NCBI GenBank assembly: GCA_034509495.1
Contig: CM067506.1
Coordinates: 20,133,392 to 20,197,391 of the forward strand
DNA length: 64,000 bases
Direction of reading: 5' to 3'
From: Acestrorhynchus altus
Lineage: Eukaryota; Chordata; Actinopteri; Characiformes; Acestrorhynchidae
The translations under genes were made by a program, and so were the position numbers. Of the stretch, positions 12,501 to 25,665 are shown piece by piece (position 1 is the first letter of the stretch; each line of letters opens with the position of its first letter). Under the pieces are notes generated by a model. It made no database searches. It worked only from the letters and a program-made list of their open reading frames with translations, and was not told the DNA's origin.

Positions 12501-13667
12501 GTGGTAAATTCAGGTGCTTTAGAAAGACCCACCCCTGTTTAGATAAGGTCCCATAGTAGAGAGAGCACAAACCAATCCATGAAGTCTATGGAATTGTCTG
12601 TAGGCCTCATAAACAGAACAATTTCTGCTGCACAGAAAGTCCCAATGGGCACAGTGACCTCCATCATCTGTAAACGGAATATGTTTGGAACCACCAGGAC
12701 TCCCGGGAAAACTGAGTGATCGTGGTAGAAGGGCCTTAGTCAGGGAAGTGAACAAGAACCCAATAGTCACTCAACAACATTGATCTGTGGAGAGAGGACA
12801 ACTTTCCAGAAGGACAACCATTTCTGCAGCACTGCCCTAAAACTGGTGTGCCAAGCTTGTAGCATCATACTTAAAAAGACTTGAGGCTGTAATTGATCAA
12901 TACTTTGTTGAAGCTCCTTTTTGCAGCAAAGGCTTTGAAAACTTATGTACAGGTTATATTTGTGTTTTATTTTTAATACATTTGCAAAGATCTCAAACAA
13001 ACTTCTCACTTTGTCATCATGAGGTATTGTGTGTAGAGTTTTGAGGGACAAAATCAATTGAATCCATTTTGGAATAAGGCTGTAACATAAAATGTGGGAA
13101 AAGTGAATACATTGCGGATGCACTGCACATGTATTGTATGTACTGAACCTTGGGCGGATATCCAGGAGAGGTACTTGTAGCTTTGTAGTAGTGGAAGGCT
13201 ATCATGATCAAATTCCAGTGTCCATAACAGATGTGCCACACTATCCAGACAGGAGTATAGGTGTGAAGGACCAAAGGGAGAAGGCAGAAGTATGCAATAA
13301 AGAGGATGGAGCTGGTGAGAGCTACCACTAGAAACACAAAGACCTCAAAGAAGGAAAAAAAGAAATCATCTCAAACACTGTATAAAGTGTGTAATGCAGC
13401 TACAGACAAAACAAATGCTACAGGAATTTATAGGCTTACCTTCCCGAACCAGCGGGTAAGAATATCCACCATCCAGAAAACTGGCTCAAAAAGGGAATCT
13501 ACCATCACATCAGAGTTGGTGAGAGAGTTAAAGTAGAGGGAGTTGATAAGGAGTTGCATGTAGCTCAGGGGCTCCCTTATTTTCCGAGGCATGCGGTTGC
13601 GACTGCGTCTGGTGCAGCTCCGCAGCCACCTCACAAAGAGGTGCATGACACCGAGGCAGAGTCGCAT
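9517..13667 (-). CDS. zdhhc16: zdhhc16, DHHC-type palmitoyltransferase (10 coding exons, 384 aa)
   Basis: Integral-membrane S-acyltransferase that attaches palmitate to cysteines of target proteins; the family member is known as an ER enzyme. Coding exons in transcript order: 13440-13667, 13149-13343, 12046-12134, 11890-11918, 11284-11417, 10905-11000, 10198-10283, 9959-10082, 9772-9842, 9517-9619. All junctions are GT-AG, phases agree, and the total is 1155 nt. Membrane segment 1 is about residues 77-99; the cysteine-rich zinc domain spans 150-190 (VCKKC, HHCGIC, then CILKMDHHCPW with catalytic Cys180). A TSIE form of the TTxE motif lies in the ninth-from-start region (GETSIERH). Length is close to the mammalian protein (377 aa). 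The start ATG has AAA before it and sits 7 nt after a splice acceptor at 13674. The residue after CGIC-N is Thr. Zebrafish has more than one copy, so the a/b suffix is left open. Confidence 0.95.
10700..10721. repeat. Poly(A) tract
   Basis: Uninterrupted run of about 22 A in a zdhhc16 intron. Confidence 0.95.
12231..13125 (+). mobile_element. Tc1 transposon, both termini present, in zdhhc16 intron 2
   Basis: Bounded by the terminal repeat AGTGCATCTGGAAAGTATTC at 12231 and its inverted form ending in GCGGATGCACTG at 13125. Plus-strand interior pieces recall a Tc1 transposase: RRTTISAA-like sequence near 12800 and CAKLVASYLKRLEAVI near 12850. The middle (DDE domain) is mostly deleted and the frame is broken. 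It lies wholly between zdhhc16 exons 12046-12134 and 13149-13343, and ends only 24 bp from the second. Confidence 0.82.
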
Positions 13668-14089
13668 TTTGACCCTAGAAGAGTTAATAATTTGTCAGTT
13701 GTCACTTATCACAAAATATTTTACTTTTTGAAAAAGTTGACAAGATTGTTAATCGGTAATGTATTTCCTAAGAATTCTACGTAAACATCATGACGCCAAA
13801 AGTGCTCTCTATAACAAATGCTTTCCTCCAGCACCTATAAAATATACAGGGAATGTGCAACATATTGGATAAATCACATCGCACACTTGCACTCGTTACA
13901 TGTATAATTCATAGGTTTACAATTAATGACTGTGACGTGAGCGAAATGTAAAAAAAAATCCCAATATATTTTAGCTGAATGGCTATAAACAATACACGAC
14001 ATATGATATGAAAAATACAATGTTAAAAAAAAACTCCATGAAATCCTTCTCTTTTTACTTTATTAAATATATTGAATATTAAAAAAATA

Positions 14090-14129
14090 AGAATTAATTA
14101 ATTAATTAATTAATTAATTAATTAATTAA
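14090..14129. repeat. (TTAA)n microsatellite
   Basis: About ten tandem AATT/TTAA units. Confidence 0.95.
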
Positions 14130-16900
14130 AAAAAACACACAGCAAGTCTTATGCCCCCTCCATAATGAACATGAATTGGGTGGAGGCGAACAGAGTCGAG
14201 GAGGAGCTGAGAGAATGGTGTGGAGCAGAGTGAGAGACCAGAAAGGTTTTTCAGTGAGTTTGAATTATTTTTAAACATTAAAACTCAATATAAATCTACT
14301 TAACCCACATGTGTGTTTATATCCCAATAGAAATATTGATATAATCATCCAAACCTACTCTGGCCAATCTGTCAATGCACCTCACCCCCAAACCAATTCC
14401 ACTGGTCAACGGAAATGGACCACCATAGGATAACCACAGAACAATACAGAACTACAGTATTACACTGGTTGGGTTGGCTGGTGTACTAACCCTCAATTTA
14501 GCTGAATTTAGCTGCAAACAAAAGAATTATTTTATTATACCCCTGTCCCCAGAATCCTGAACAAGTGTACTGTTTAATGCTTTACAAAAACAGTCCTATA
14601 GCTGAATAAAAGAGAGCAGTCATGGCTCTAGACTAACGTCCAGCCACTACACTTGCTGCTTACTGCCCAGTGCCATTGTAAAAATGGCTGCTTTATGAAT
14701 ACACTAGCCAATACAGACTTTGGTAAAACCTAGAATTTACTGTGGTTGGTGGAATGGCCCTGTTGACCTTCAAAAGTCAGGCCTTCATGGATTACCATGA
14801 CAAATGGTAAGGCGGACCACTGCAATGCTCAGTTGCTGATGGTGAAGCTGTGCTGTTCAAAACAAGCCAGTGTGGAGGAAAGAAGAAATGAAGCACACAT
14901 ACGTGTACATTTTGAAGTAATCTGGTTCATCATACCAGTGTGTGTGAGTATTTAAATATATATTATAAAGACATGAAACGTTTGCCATGTTTATCATTCA
15001 CTCCATCTTAAAACAACTGCAGTTTCACTCTGGCAAACACAGGTCTTAACCCACACATACACTGTGGGCGCTTTTCCACCAACATGGAACGGGTTCAGTT
15101 GCTGTTTGCAAACCTAATTTTGAACCATTTGGTGAATTTCCCCAAACAAAAATAGGTGCCGGAACACGGCACATGGTTTGTTCCTAACTGGAACCAAAGA
15201 TTTAGTGCAAACCACTCTAAGCATCCCAAGTTGTATAGGAGCAAGGAGCAATGGCATAGCATCTGTCTTGCACATTGTTGTTTTCTTACATTTCTCATTG
15301 CCAAAGGTTGAGCCATGTTTGCTTTTGAAAGAAAAACTGTAACAGCACAAATGCTATTGTCATGGGTTAGATATGCAGTTAATTTAGGCAAAACTGGTCA
15401 TGATGTGAAGAAAACACCTAGATCCAATCCCACTCCACTCTGTGCAGCTGTATTTATAATAACAAATTATATTGGGGCTACAACTGTAGAACAGTGTCAT
15501 AGCTGTGGAGTGGGCTTCTCACAGAAACACATTTTACAATTATCTGATAACTGACCAAACTAGCCGACTGATTATCTGACACACTGAAATGAACTGCTGT
15601 GCTCTACATCTCTATTAGAATTCCAGTGTGTGAAAATATTTTGTCATTGAAAATTACAATTAAAATTAGAACTTACTTGTAATGTTTTAATAGATAAATA
15701 CATACAATAAACAATTACATGTACAATAAATGCAAGATAAATAAAATAAAATGTAAAACAATGAGATGAGCAATTTTCAGTTTGGGATTCTTCTGGGATG
15801 GTTGTGAAAAAAGCTATTCTGGAGCCCTGGCTGTCAACATGAAGTAAGGCTACGTGTTCATGTACACTTGTAATTTCTGTTCCAAATAGGCAAACTGTAG
15901 ATTTAGACTCTCTTGCCCATGAACACAGCTTACTTATTACTGCAAAAAGCAATTCAGTAAACTCAGGAAAGACAATGAAAGCCAAGCTCTACTTAATGCC
16001 ATGTAACCCTGAGACACCTCAGCACAGTCAGCATTTAGATCAATGGCCAGGAGCCCTCTTGTTGAACCTATAAGCCAATTAGTAAGATAAAGCATCTGAT
16101 CTATATAAACAGATTCTGCAGAGCTAAAGAGGAACACCTATACAAAAATACACTATGCTTTACTTTCTCAACTTAAATAATACAGAAAGATGCCAATATC
16201 CTGCAAGTAACAGCTGGGGTTATACACAGAACCCTTTATCAAACAATATCAGGTAGACACCTCCCTTCAGTTCAAGTTGCTGTGACCGTTTATGATCCAA
16301 TCAGTAACTTCCATTATCACCTGCCTTTAAGCAATACTACAAACAAGCCCATACACAAAACCACTAACGTTGCTACATCACAGCTACATCAAACTACATC
16401 TCTGATGGACATTAATCAGCTCTGATTTTTGAGGTCATTTGGGCAAATGTGACAGTCTAAACCAAATCTATAAGGGATTAAAATAAACATTACTCACAAG
16501 AAGACTGTGTGGTTTCTGGCATTAAAAGGGTTTAGAACTAAAGTTACATTTTCACGATATTTTCAGACTCTTCATGATCTCCATCGGGTATGCGAAGAAA
16601 ACCAACCAAAAACCAACCAAATCAAGAAACATCTTGTGGGTTTTAAACCATGGGGGCCAGGCAGGCAGTTAATACTTCTTAGGATTTCTGGGTTTAGCCA
16701 GATGTTTAATCTTAAGCAGACAGGCTTCAAATCGGCCCAATGAAAAGCCACAGCGCTCTTAATTCCCTCTGAATGAGAGATTATCAGAGATATGCACCAG
16801 TGTGCATGCGCAAACACATAGACCCTTTTACATAATTATGAATGTCAGTGACAAACACTGACAGGTTTTAGTGTGTGTTTTCTGTGTGTTGTTTGTATGT

Positions 16901-16904
<4 letters not shown>

Positions 16905-16952
<48 letters not shown>

Positions 16953-16990
16953 GCTTATGTGTTTTCTGTGTGTGTGTGTGTGTGTGTGTT
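16905..16990. repeat. (TG)n microsatellite, interrupted
   Basis: Two TG tracts (about 16909-16951 and 16968-16989) separated by a short spacer. The reading frame across it is a repeat artefact. Confidence 0.95.
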
Positions 16991-17402
16991 TTCTGTGTGT
17001 TTTTATGAGGGTGGTCTGCGAAGGGGTGTAAGAATTTACCTACATTCTCATACTATCCAAACACTAGAAAAGTGTTTTAGGTGTAGCAGGGTGTCCCAAA
17101 AGGGAGGGTAATCCTGACAATCCGCATTCCTGCAGGGTGAGAGGACAAAATGCAGAATAAAGGGTGTGAGAAACGAGAGTGAACGAGACCAGAGTGGTCT
17201 CTACACACCACTAGACCACAGCCACTAATAAACACACATTTAATCCACACTGCAGATGCATTCATAGCTCATAGGAGGTTTATTTGGCTGAATACTTCAC
17301 AGACGTAAACACCAACCTAACCGGATCACATCTCTACAATGATCATCTAACTGCTGAGAAAACTGCTCAAACAAACACGTTTTCATGAGCTCGTTATCTC
17401 AC

Positions 17403-17540
17403 CTCTCTGCCGGTGCGGAACTCCAGCTCTCAGCTCGTTTCTCAGGTCATGGCAGTGGTGAAGAGGGATCAGATGTCCAGTTGTTTCAGGGTCTTTGGTG
17501 CTTTCACTGCTCGGCGCGCGCAGGTTCGGGGCTGTCTGCG
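17403..17540 (-). other. zdhhc16: Probable non-coding first exon of zdhhc16
   Basis: The minus strand has a strong splice donor (CAGAGAG then GTGAGATA, boundary at 17403) just below a GC-richer patch containing GCGCGC. The first coding exon of zdhhc16 begins with an acceptor at 13674 only 7 nt before ATG, so an upstream 5' UTR exon is required; this is the best candidate. The upper limit is set arbitrarily just below the ZNF143-like motif at 17545. Confidence 0.55.
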
Positions 17541-17544
17541 CTGA

Positions 17545-17563
17545 GGATTGTGGGAATTGGAGT
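17545..17563 (-). promoter_or_regulatory. ZNF143/THAP11-like promoter motif upstream of zdhhc16
   Basis: GGATTGTGGGAATTGGAGT resembles the SBS element recognised by ZNF143/THAP11 (consensus about GCATTCTGGGAATTGTAGT) with three differences. It sits immediately upstream of the presumed first zdhhc16 exon, the expected place for this core-promoter motif. Confidence 0.5.
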
Positions 17564-18174
17564 CTTCTCACACTTACACGTCCACAGTGCGATGTTAGAC
17601 TCATTATATCACTTATTTTATTGGGGCACAGATATATTAATATGAATATATTTTCATATAAATATCAGATATATTTATCAACGTGCTGACATATAATATA
17701 TTTATATTATTTATATACTTATAATATGTAGCGGCTCAGATACTAAAGCGATATTTAACGCTGACTGATATAGGACTTTTATTTTACTATAATAAAAACA
17801 ATTTAAATGTGAGTAAAATTATTTAAAATAAAGGTTAAAACTGTATGTTAATTTACAAGAGATACCGCTGAAAAGCAGTGTGTTTTTAAAGCGTGTTTAT
17901 GAATCCACTGCATTTCCTGTATTTTGACAATTGACGAAACTAGACCCAGCGAGGCTCTGATGTCATCAGGAACGTCACTCCCGCTTAACGAACCGAATCT
18001 CATAAAAGACTTCCTTTACTCACTTACAAAAATACAACAAACGCCCAAATAAAAACGACATCTGCGATAAATTAGGCAATGTGTAAAAAGCTCCGTGATA
18101 TTTCATAAATGTTTAAAAACGGATGTTTTTGTTTTTACCGAAAAACTTCAGGAAGTGACACAGGACGCCGAACG
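17564..18174. promoter_or_regulatory. Shared upstream region of zdhhc16 and mettl18
   Basis: Roughly 600 bp between two diverging genes. The middle (17600-17900) is very AT-rich. Near mettl18, 17975-18000 carries GTCATC and ACGTCACT, half-site CRE-like words. Probably two separate promoters or one long bidirectional one. Confidence 0.45.
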
Positions 18175-18193
18175 GCATTGTGGGGTTTGAAGT
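18175..18193 (+). promoter_or_regulatory. ZNF143/THAP11-like motif upstream of mettl18
   Basis: GCATTGTGGGGTTTGAAGT matches the SBS consensus at 15 of 19 positions by eye and lies 57 bp before the mettl18 ATG. It faces the same direction on the plus strand as the motif at 17545-17563. Confidence 0.45.
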
Positions 18194-18249
18194 CCTATAG
18201 TGCAGCGCTGCACGTGTAAACATTAAACTGTTGTCCTCCGAGCTCAGGT

Positions 18250-20136
18250 ATGGCATTTAGTTTTCATTTTGATGTTCCCTTGGAGACTGTGGAGAGCTGC
18301 GGAGACGGTTCTCAACGGGACGAAGAACAAGATGACGATGAAGATCCTCTGAAGAGCAAGTCTGTTGTAAGTGAAATTAACGACAGCTGGCCTTCAGAGC
18401 AGCAGAGGTTTAGAAACGTTCAGTTTGTTTATTTATATTTTCACGTTTTAGATACGCGTAACAGTCCCCGGTGAGTATAGGTGAGTTAGGTATAACTGTT
18501 GATGCTCAGAGGTCTTCTACAGGTACAACACGTGTACTATCCCTAGAGGAACACGTGAAGATGGACTAGATTTATGATGGGTTCTTTTAACTTCATTAAC
18601 TTATTATTTATCTTCAGAGTGAGGCCATTTCAGAGCAACACAGACTGAAAACTGAAGGTTTTCATAACAGGTCACATTGCTGTGCTAATGCTGTGCTCCT
18701 TCCTGCTTTCAATGAACCATTTCATTCAGAATTCTGACTAAACCCAGCAGGGCACTCACTAAAATATTACACTGTTTATCACATTGATTTTACAGTTCTC
18801 TTATTAGATAATAAAGCACTACATGGTCTTTTACCAGACTACATATCAGCAATCCTTTTATGAACCAGGAAGATCTCAGAGATCCTCCAGTGCCTCACTC
18901 TCTTTCACTGCTTTCAGTCTTAAAGCTCTAAACCATAAAAACTTAATTAACTTGAAAAGCTTATTTAGTCTAGCTTTTGTGTAGTGTTTTATAAACATTG
19001 TAAGGTCTGAATTGTGTATTATTTTATAAATTCTATATCACTGATCAGGCTTACTTTTTTTTTATTCCAGTGTTACATTTAATATTTTTATTAACCCTTA
19101 GTCTCTTCAATTTCTAATTCTTGTGATGCCAATCACCTGTGAAGCTTTTTGATTTAGTCTAAAATGTGCCATATAAATTTGGTTTGGTTGATTGATTAAT
19201 TTATGAAGTTAAAAATCTACATGCATATGATTGTTTTCTGTGCCCCCACAGACCAGCGACTCTGCTCCTAAGAATCTAAAGGAAGCAAGAGAGCACAAAA
19301 AAACACCTGCTCTTTTCAGCTATATCGAGAACTGTGTCACTGAGACAATCACTATAGGGTCATTACCACCTCTCCATTATATCAATGAATCTGTGTTTGA
19401 ACAAACTGCCCCTGAGCGTGAAGACAGTGAGAAAATTCTGTTTCATACCGTTACCAAAAACACAGACCTCATAACTGGGGTATATGAGGGAGGCCTAAAA
19501 ATCTGGGAGTGCACTTTTGACCTGCTGGATTACATTGATGATGAAGGGGTGACACTCTCTGGGAAAAGAATCCTGGACTTAGGTTGTGGAGCTGGACTGT
19601 TCGGCATTCTGGCATTAAAGAGGCAAGCCAGTAAGGTCCACTTTCAGGACTACAACAGTACTGTGATAGAGCAGTTAACAATGCCAAATGTGTACCTCAA
19701 CTGTGAGGAAGAGAGTGGTCTAAAGGACAAAGGAAAACCAAATGGAAGCCCACCAGCTAAGAGAAGAACCATGGATTCCTCACATGATTCGCTCATAGAT
19801 TGCTGCAGTTTTTTCTCAGGGGACTGGGTTTCTTATCTCTCTCTGATGGAAAGCAAAGACCCTACACCAAAATATGACATCATTTTTACATCTGAGACCA
19901 TCTATAATACAGACTACTACCCTTCTCTTCATAGTGTATTTCATAAATTGCTTGCAAAAGATGGAGTTGTTTATATGGCAACAAAATCTCATTATTTTGG
20001 AGTTGGGGGTGGCCTATATTTGTTTCAGAAGTTTGTGGAAGACAATGGTGTTTTTCAAATCAACTATTTAAAGGATATTGATCAGGGCCTTAAAAGGCAT
20101 ATTGTTTCTTTAACTTTTAATAAATTGCAGTCGTAA
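18250..20136 (+). CDS. mettl18: mettl18, histidine protein methyltransferase (2 exons, 333 aa)
   Basis: S-adenosylmethionine-dependent enzyme; the family methylates a histidine of ribosomal protein RPL3 and affects translation and ribosome assembly. Exons: 18250-18366 (MAFSFHFDVPLETVE, acidic EEQDDDED) and 19252-20136 (stop TAA), joined in phase 0 by GTAAGT and CCCCCACAG. SAM-binding motif I, LDLGCGAGLFG, is at residues 147-157; SETIYN is at 253-258; YFGVGGG at 287-293; GVYEGGLKIWECTFDLL precedes motif I. These are hallmarks of METTL18 and its yeast counterpart. A basic segment (PPAKRR, about residue 206) could be a nuclear localisation signal. It is slightly shorter than the human protein (372 aa), mainly in the N-terminal part. 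AATAAA at 20512-20517 marks the likely end. The single intron carries an L2-type LINE piece. Confidence 0.96.
18775..19198 (+). mobile_element. L2-type LINE 3' fragment in mettl18 intron
   Basis: Plus-strand frame reads LLLDNKALHGLLPDYISAIL, the NKALHGLAP-type motif at the end of L2-group reverse transcriptase ORFs, followed by stops. It ends with CCATATAAATTTGGTT and a GATT repeat, the same type of 3' end as the copy at 46850-47482. Confidence 0.7.
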
Positions 20137-20511
20137 CACTTTGTCCCTTTTGTGAAACAGCTGGAATGGGCAATCTCATACAAATATACAGGTTTGTGTG
20201 AATATGGATTAAGCCTACATGTTAGACATTGATACTGACAGATTAAGCTATGTTGACACATTTCAAGTGGTAAAAGTAATTCCCTTTTCACATACATTAG
20301 TATGCAGAAGATTGGGAACCCTAACCAATTTTTCATTGGTTTAAGTCAAAAAGAACATCTTTTATGGAGAACATACTTCTGTACATTTCAGTGAGCAGTT
20401 GCTGTTTGAGATTGGCAGAAATTGACTCATTTCCCCCTATCATGCACATTTTAATTTAAATTTTAATGTTTAAACATGTAACCCTCCATCACAAGTGTCA
20501 TTGGAACTTGT

Positions 20512-20517
20512 AATAAA
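20512..20517 (+). terminator. mettl18 polyadenylation signal
   Basis: AATAAA 376 nt after the mettl18 stop. Only about 145 bp further lies a minus-strand signal attributable to pgam1, so the two genes' transcripts converge closely. Confidence 0.6.
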
Positions 20518-20661
20518 GATATATTTTAACTATTTGTGTTGTGTATGAAAAATCCATTATGCTGTTATATTTTGATCTGGAATGATACGTGGAGTTAATA
20601 AAAATTTCCAGTTTACATAGATACATTTGAGACATGTGCAGAACACAGGCATTCTTGGACC

Positions 20662-20667
20662 TTTATT
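20662..20667 (-). terminator. Candidate pgam1 polyadenylation signal
   Basis: TTTATT on plus (AATAAA on minus), about 550 nt beyond the pgam1 stop; consistent with a PGAM1 3' UTR of several hundred nt. Confidence 0.5.
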
Positions 20668-21217
20668 GGCTTCACATATTCATACTGTGTAGCACTACAT
20701 AACCATTATACAGTGCACTTGTGTACCTTCAATTTCTAAAATGCCCTCACAGACCAAACAGGACAGATTCATGTAAACGCAAGAGGGTCAGTCATAACAT
20801 TACTTTTTACAACCTAAACACTTTAGATTTGTAAGCTGAGCCTCTCAACTATGATCTTAACCATATTAGGTATCTAAGATTCATCTTATATCCTCTCTGA
20901 ATATACAGCTGAATATAACATTGCTGTGTGGTTCATCAACATTTTTGTAAAGCATTTAAGCAGGAGAACGGTTTTTTTTTCAAGAATAAATTTAGTGGTC
21001 CCTGTATACAGATTTGGTCAATAAATATTATTTATAACCATGTTATTTGGGTAGACTAACAACATTTCACACACAAAGAATTTTAATAAACAGAACAACT
21101 CCAAATGCACACTGAACCTTGATGTTAGGTGATGTCAATAGTGGCAGCTCGTCTAGAGCTGTGAAGTGCTGATGAATATCCCCATTTTAAAGTTGGTAGA
21201 AAGAGGAAGGAGGGGAT

Positions 21218-23126
<1,909 letters not shown>

Positions 23127-23345
23127 TTGAAACGTGTGTGAAACACAACCAGCAGTGAAACAGACGTGTTGCTCCGACCGACAGACAGCAGCTACTCAGC
23201 GACCTCTGCGAGCGCTGGTGAAATGTCCTCTACCGCGCTCTGATTGGCTACTCACGCGAGGGGACGTCAGCGACGTTAGCGCTCGCTGATATTCAACCAA
23301 TCAGAACCGGCAAAAATGCGGAAATGAGCGACGAGGCTCCGCCCA
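23127..23345 (-). promoter_or_regulatory. pgam1 promoter and 5' UTR
   Basis: A CpG-rich segment just upstream of the ATG. It has inverted CCAAT boxes (CTGATTGGCT at 23240-23249; CCAATCAGAA at 23298-23307) and a GACGTCAG CRE-like site (23263-23270). The typical layout of a housekeeping promoter; the start site was not determined. Confidence 0.6.
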
Positions 23346-23734
23346 TTTTTAGTTTCTGACGTACAAATGAGCGTCTGTGTGAATCAAGGCCATGACAGCA
23401 GACTCAGCACCCTGACATCTCTCCCCAGACTGTTTATTAACAATAACTAATAAATACAGCACCAGTACCACTGATACTCATTATTTATACAGCTTCAGCT
23501 TTATGCACTATTAATGTAGCAGTGAACAAAATGCCAGGTTTTATCACCACCATCCTAAATCTAAATACATTTTCATCACAACAAAATGATTGTAGTTTTT
23601 GCTTTATATTGCTTATTTAGTTAATCATGTTTTAGTTAACAATATATGACAACTGTGTTTATTTTAGTAATAATACTAGCCATATTTTATAATGAAAAAA
23701 ATATACATTATTATTATTATTATTATTATTATTA

Positions 23735-23770
<36 letters not shown>

Positions 23771-23999
23771 GTAATTAATTATGATTTGTTTGTATTGTTG
23801 CTATTTTAAGTCAACTTAAAAAGTCAAATCTCTTAGTAGCCTGAAGTTGTTGCTGTCTCTTATTCCATAAATAAAAGTGATTCAGATGGAAATGTGTAAC
23901 ATTTCATTCTGTTGCCAAATGGATAATAATCACAGCATCTGTAAACATATGTGCCGGACATTCATGAAGTGCCTAAGGAGAAATAATTGTTAAACTATA
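23346..23999. other. Spacer with (ATT)n(AGT)n microsatellite
   Basis: AT-rich intergenic DNA. A compound trinucleotide repeat occupies 23706-23773. Nothing else recognised. Confidence 0.6.
23706..23773. repeat. (ATT)n(AGT)n compound microsatellite
   Basis: About 11 ATT units run directly into about 11 AGT units. Confidence 0.95.
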
Positions 24000-25665
24000 G
24001 CTGCTGTTAGATTAGATTAGATTAGATTCAACTATTGTCATTGTGCAAAGTACCAGTACAGAGCCAATGAAATGCAGTTAGCATCTATCCAGAAGTGCAA
24101 TATGCAGTGTTATTTACATAACGTGCATGGATATAAATATATATACATAAGTATGGCATATATAACTGTGCAAGTATGTAGATTATTTGTACCGAACAGA
24201 TGTGCAGAATGTAGTGTGCATGAGGTGGTAGCAGCAATACAGCTGAAAATGAATACCAACAATACTGTATAGAATGAGTAAACAGCATTACAGAATTATA
24301 AAACAAATACCAAACAGTAAACGAATACCAAACAAATACCAAAAAGCTTTTCCTGAGCCTGCTGGTGTGGGAACCGAGGCTCCTGTAACGCCTGCCAGAT
24401 GGGAGTAGGGTGAAAAGTTTCTGGTTCGGATGAGAAACATCCTTGATGATGTTCCTCGCCCTGCCCAGGCTGCGTTTATGATAAATGTCCTGGATGGTGG
24501 GTAGCTGGGTGCCTGTGATGCGTTGGGCAGTCTTCACTACTCGCTGGAGTGCTCTCCGGTCAGCAGCGCAGTAGTTGCCAAACCATACTGAGATGCAGTT
24601 GGTGAGTATGCTCTCAATGGTACAGCGGTAGACGTTCACCAGGATTCTGGGAGACAGGTGAACCTTCTTCAGGCTCCGAAGGAAGTAAAGGCCCTGCTGC
24701 GCCTTTCTGACCAGGACGGAGGAGTTCAGAGACCAGCTGAGATCACTGGAGATGTGTATGCCGAGGAACTTGAAGCTGGACACCCGCTCTACTACAGCTC
24801 CGCTGATGTAGATAGGAGAGTGCAGGCTTCCAGACCTCCTGAAGTCCATGATGATCTCCTTGGTTTTGCTTGTGTTGAGCTCCAGGTGGTTGTCTTGGCA
24901 CCATAGTGACAGATGCTGTACCTTATCCCTGTAGGCCATCTCGTCATTGTCTCTGATCAGGTCTATCACCGTGGTGTCATCCGCGAACTTGACTATGGTG
25001 TTAGAACCATAAACAGGGACACAGTCATGGGTGAACAGAGAGTACAGCAATTGGCTCAGTACACAACCTTGTGGTACACCAGTGTTCTAGGTGATGAATG
25101 AGGAGGAGACTGGTCTGGCTTGGCTGGTCTGTCAGCCAAGAAGTCCGAAATCCAATTGCAGAGGGATGTGCTGATACCCAAATGGTTGAGTTTGGAGATC
25201 AGCTTGGAAGGGATCACTGTGTTGAATGCTGCACTGAAATCAATGAACAGCATTCTGACGTAGGAGTTCTGGCAGTCCAGGTGGGTCAGTGCAGTATGAA
25301 GTGCTGAGGAGATGGCATCCTCAGTTGACCTGTTGCTGTGGTAGGCAAACTGATGTGGGTCCAGTGTAGCAGGTAAGTAGGATTTCAAGTGAGAAATAAC
25401 TAGTTTTTCGAAGCACTTGGAGATGATTGGGGTGAGTGCAACAGGGCGGAAGTCGTTCAGGGCTGCAGCAGATGAGTGCTTTGGCATTGGCAAATGGTGG
25501 CAGTCTTGAAGATGGTTGGGACAGCTGCCTGGGCCAGTGACAGTTTGAAAATGTGTGCAAAAACTCCGGATAGTTCCTCAGCACAAGCTCTTAGCACTCG
25601 GCCAGGTACACCATCGAGACCAGCTGCTCTTCCGTTAGCGCAAGGGTAATGAGCCAATCGGAAAA
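24000..25665 (-). mobile_element. Rex1/L2-group LINE, reverse transcriptase nearly whole
   Basis: Non-LTR retrotransposon copied by target-primed reverse transcription. On the minus strand from 25665: [66 protein letters not shown] (RT motif A), [16 protein letters not shown] (motif B), TIVKFADDTTV (catalytic FADD box) and LPSGRRYRSLGSHTSRL near the C-terminus. Breaks: a frameshift near 25490, a shift or short gap near 25100 and a stop just before GVPQG. The 5' part (endonuclease) is absent, as usual for 5'-truncated LINEs. The 3' end is a short AATCT/GATTA repeat tail at 24007-24028. The best-preserved mobile-element ORF in the window and probably the youngest copy. Family name by motif resemblance only. 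Confidence 0.85.

Larger units (their letters stand above)
13675..17402. other. Large first intron of zdhhc16
   Basis: Non-coding by the model above. It holds an AATT/TTAA repeat (14090-14129), a possible non-autonomous repeat around 15060-15430, and a (TG)n microsatellite (16909-16990). No exon of another gene was recognised; in particular exosc1, which lies next to ZDHHC16 in mammals, was not found. Confidence 0.5.

Noticed and set aside
16875..17111. ORF across (TG)n
   Set aside because: Repeated VCVC residues come from the microsatellite.
19231..19251. mettl18 starting at the ATG at 19231
   Set aside because: Those seven codons are intron sequence ending in the acceptor CCCCCACAG; the 18250 exon joins in frame.
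24658..24906. 82-codon plus-strand ORF
   Set aside because: Antisense of the LINE reverse transcriptase.
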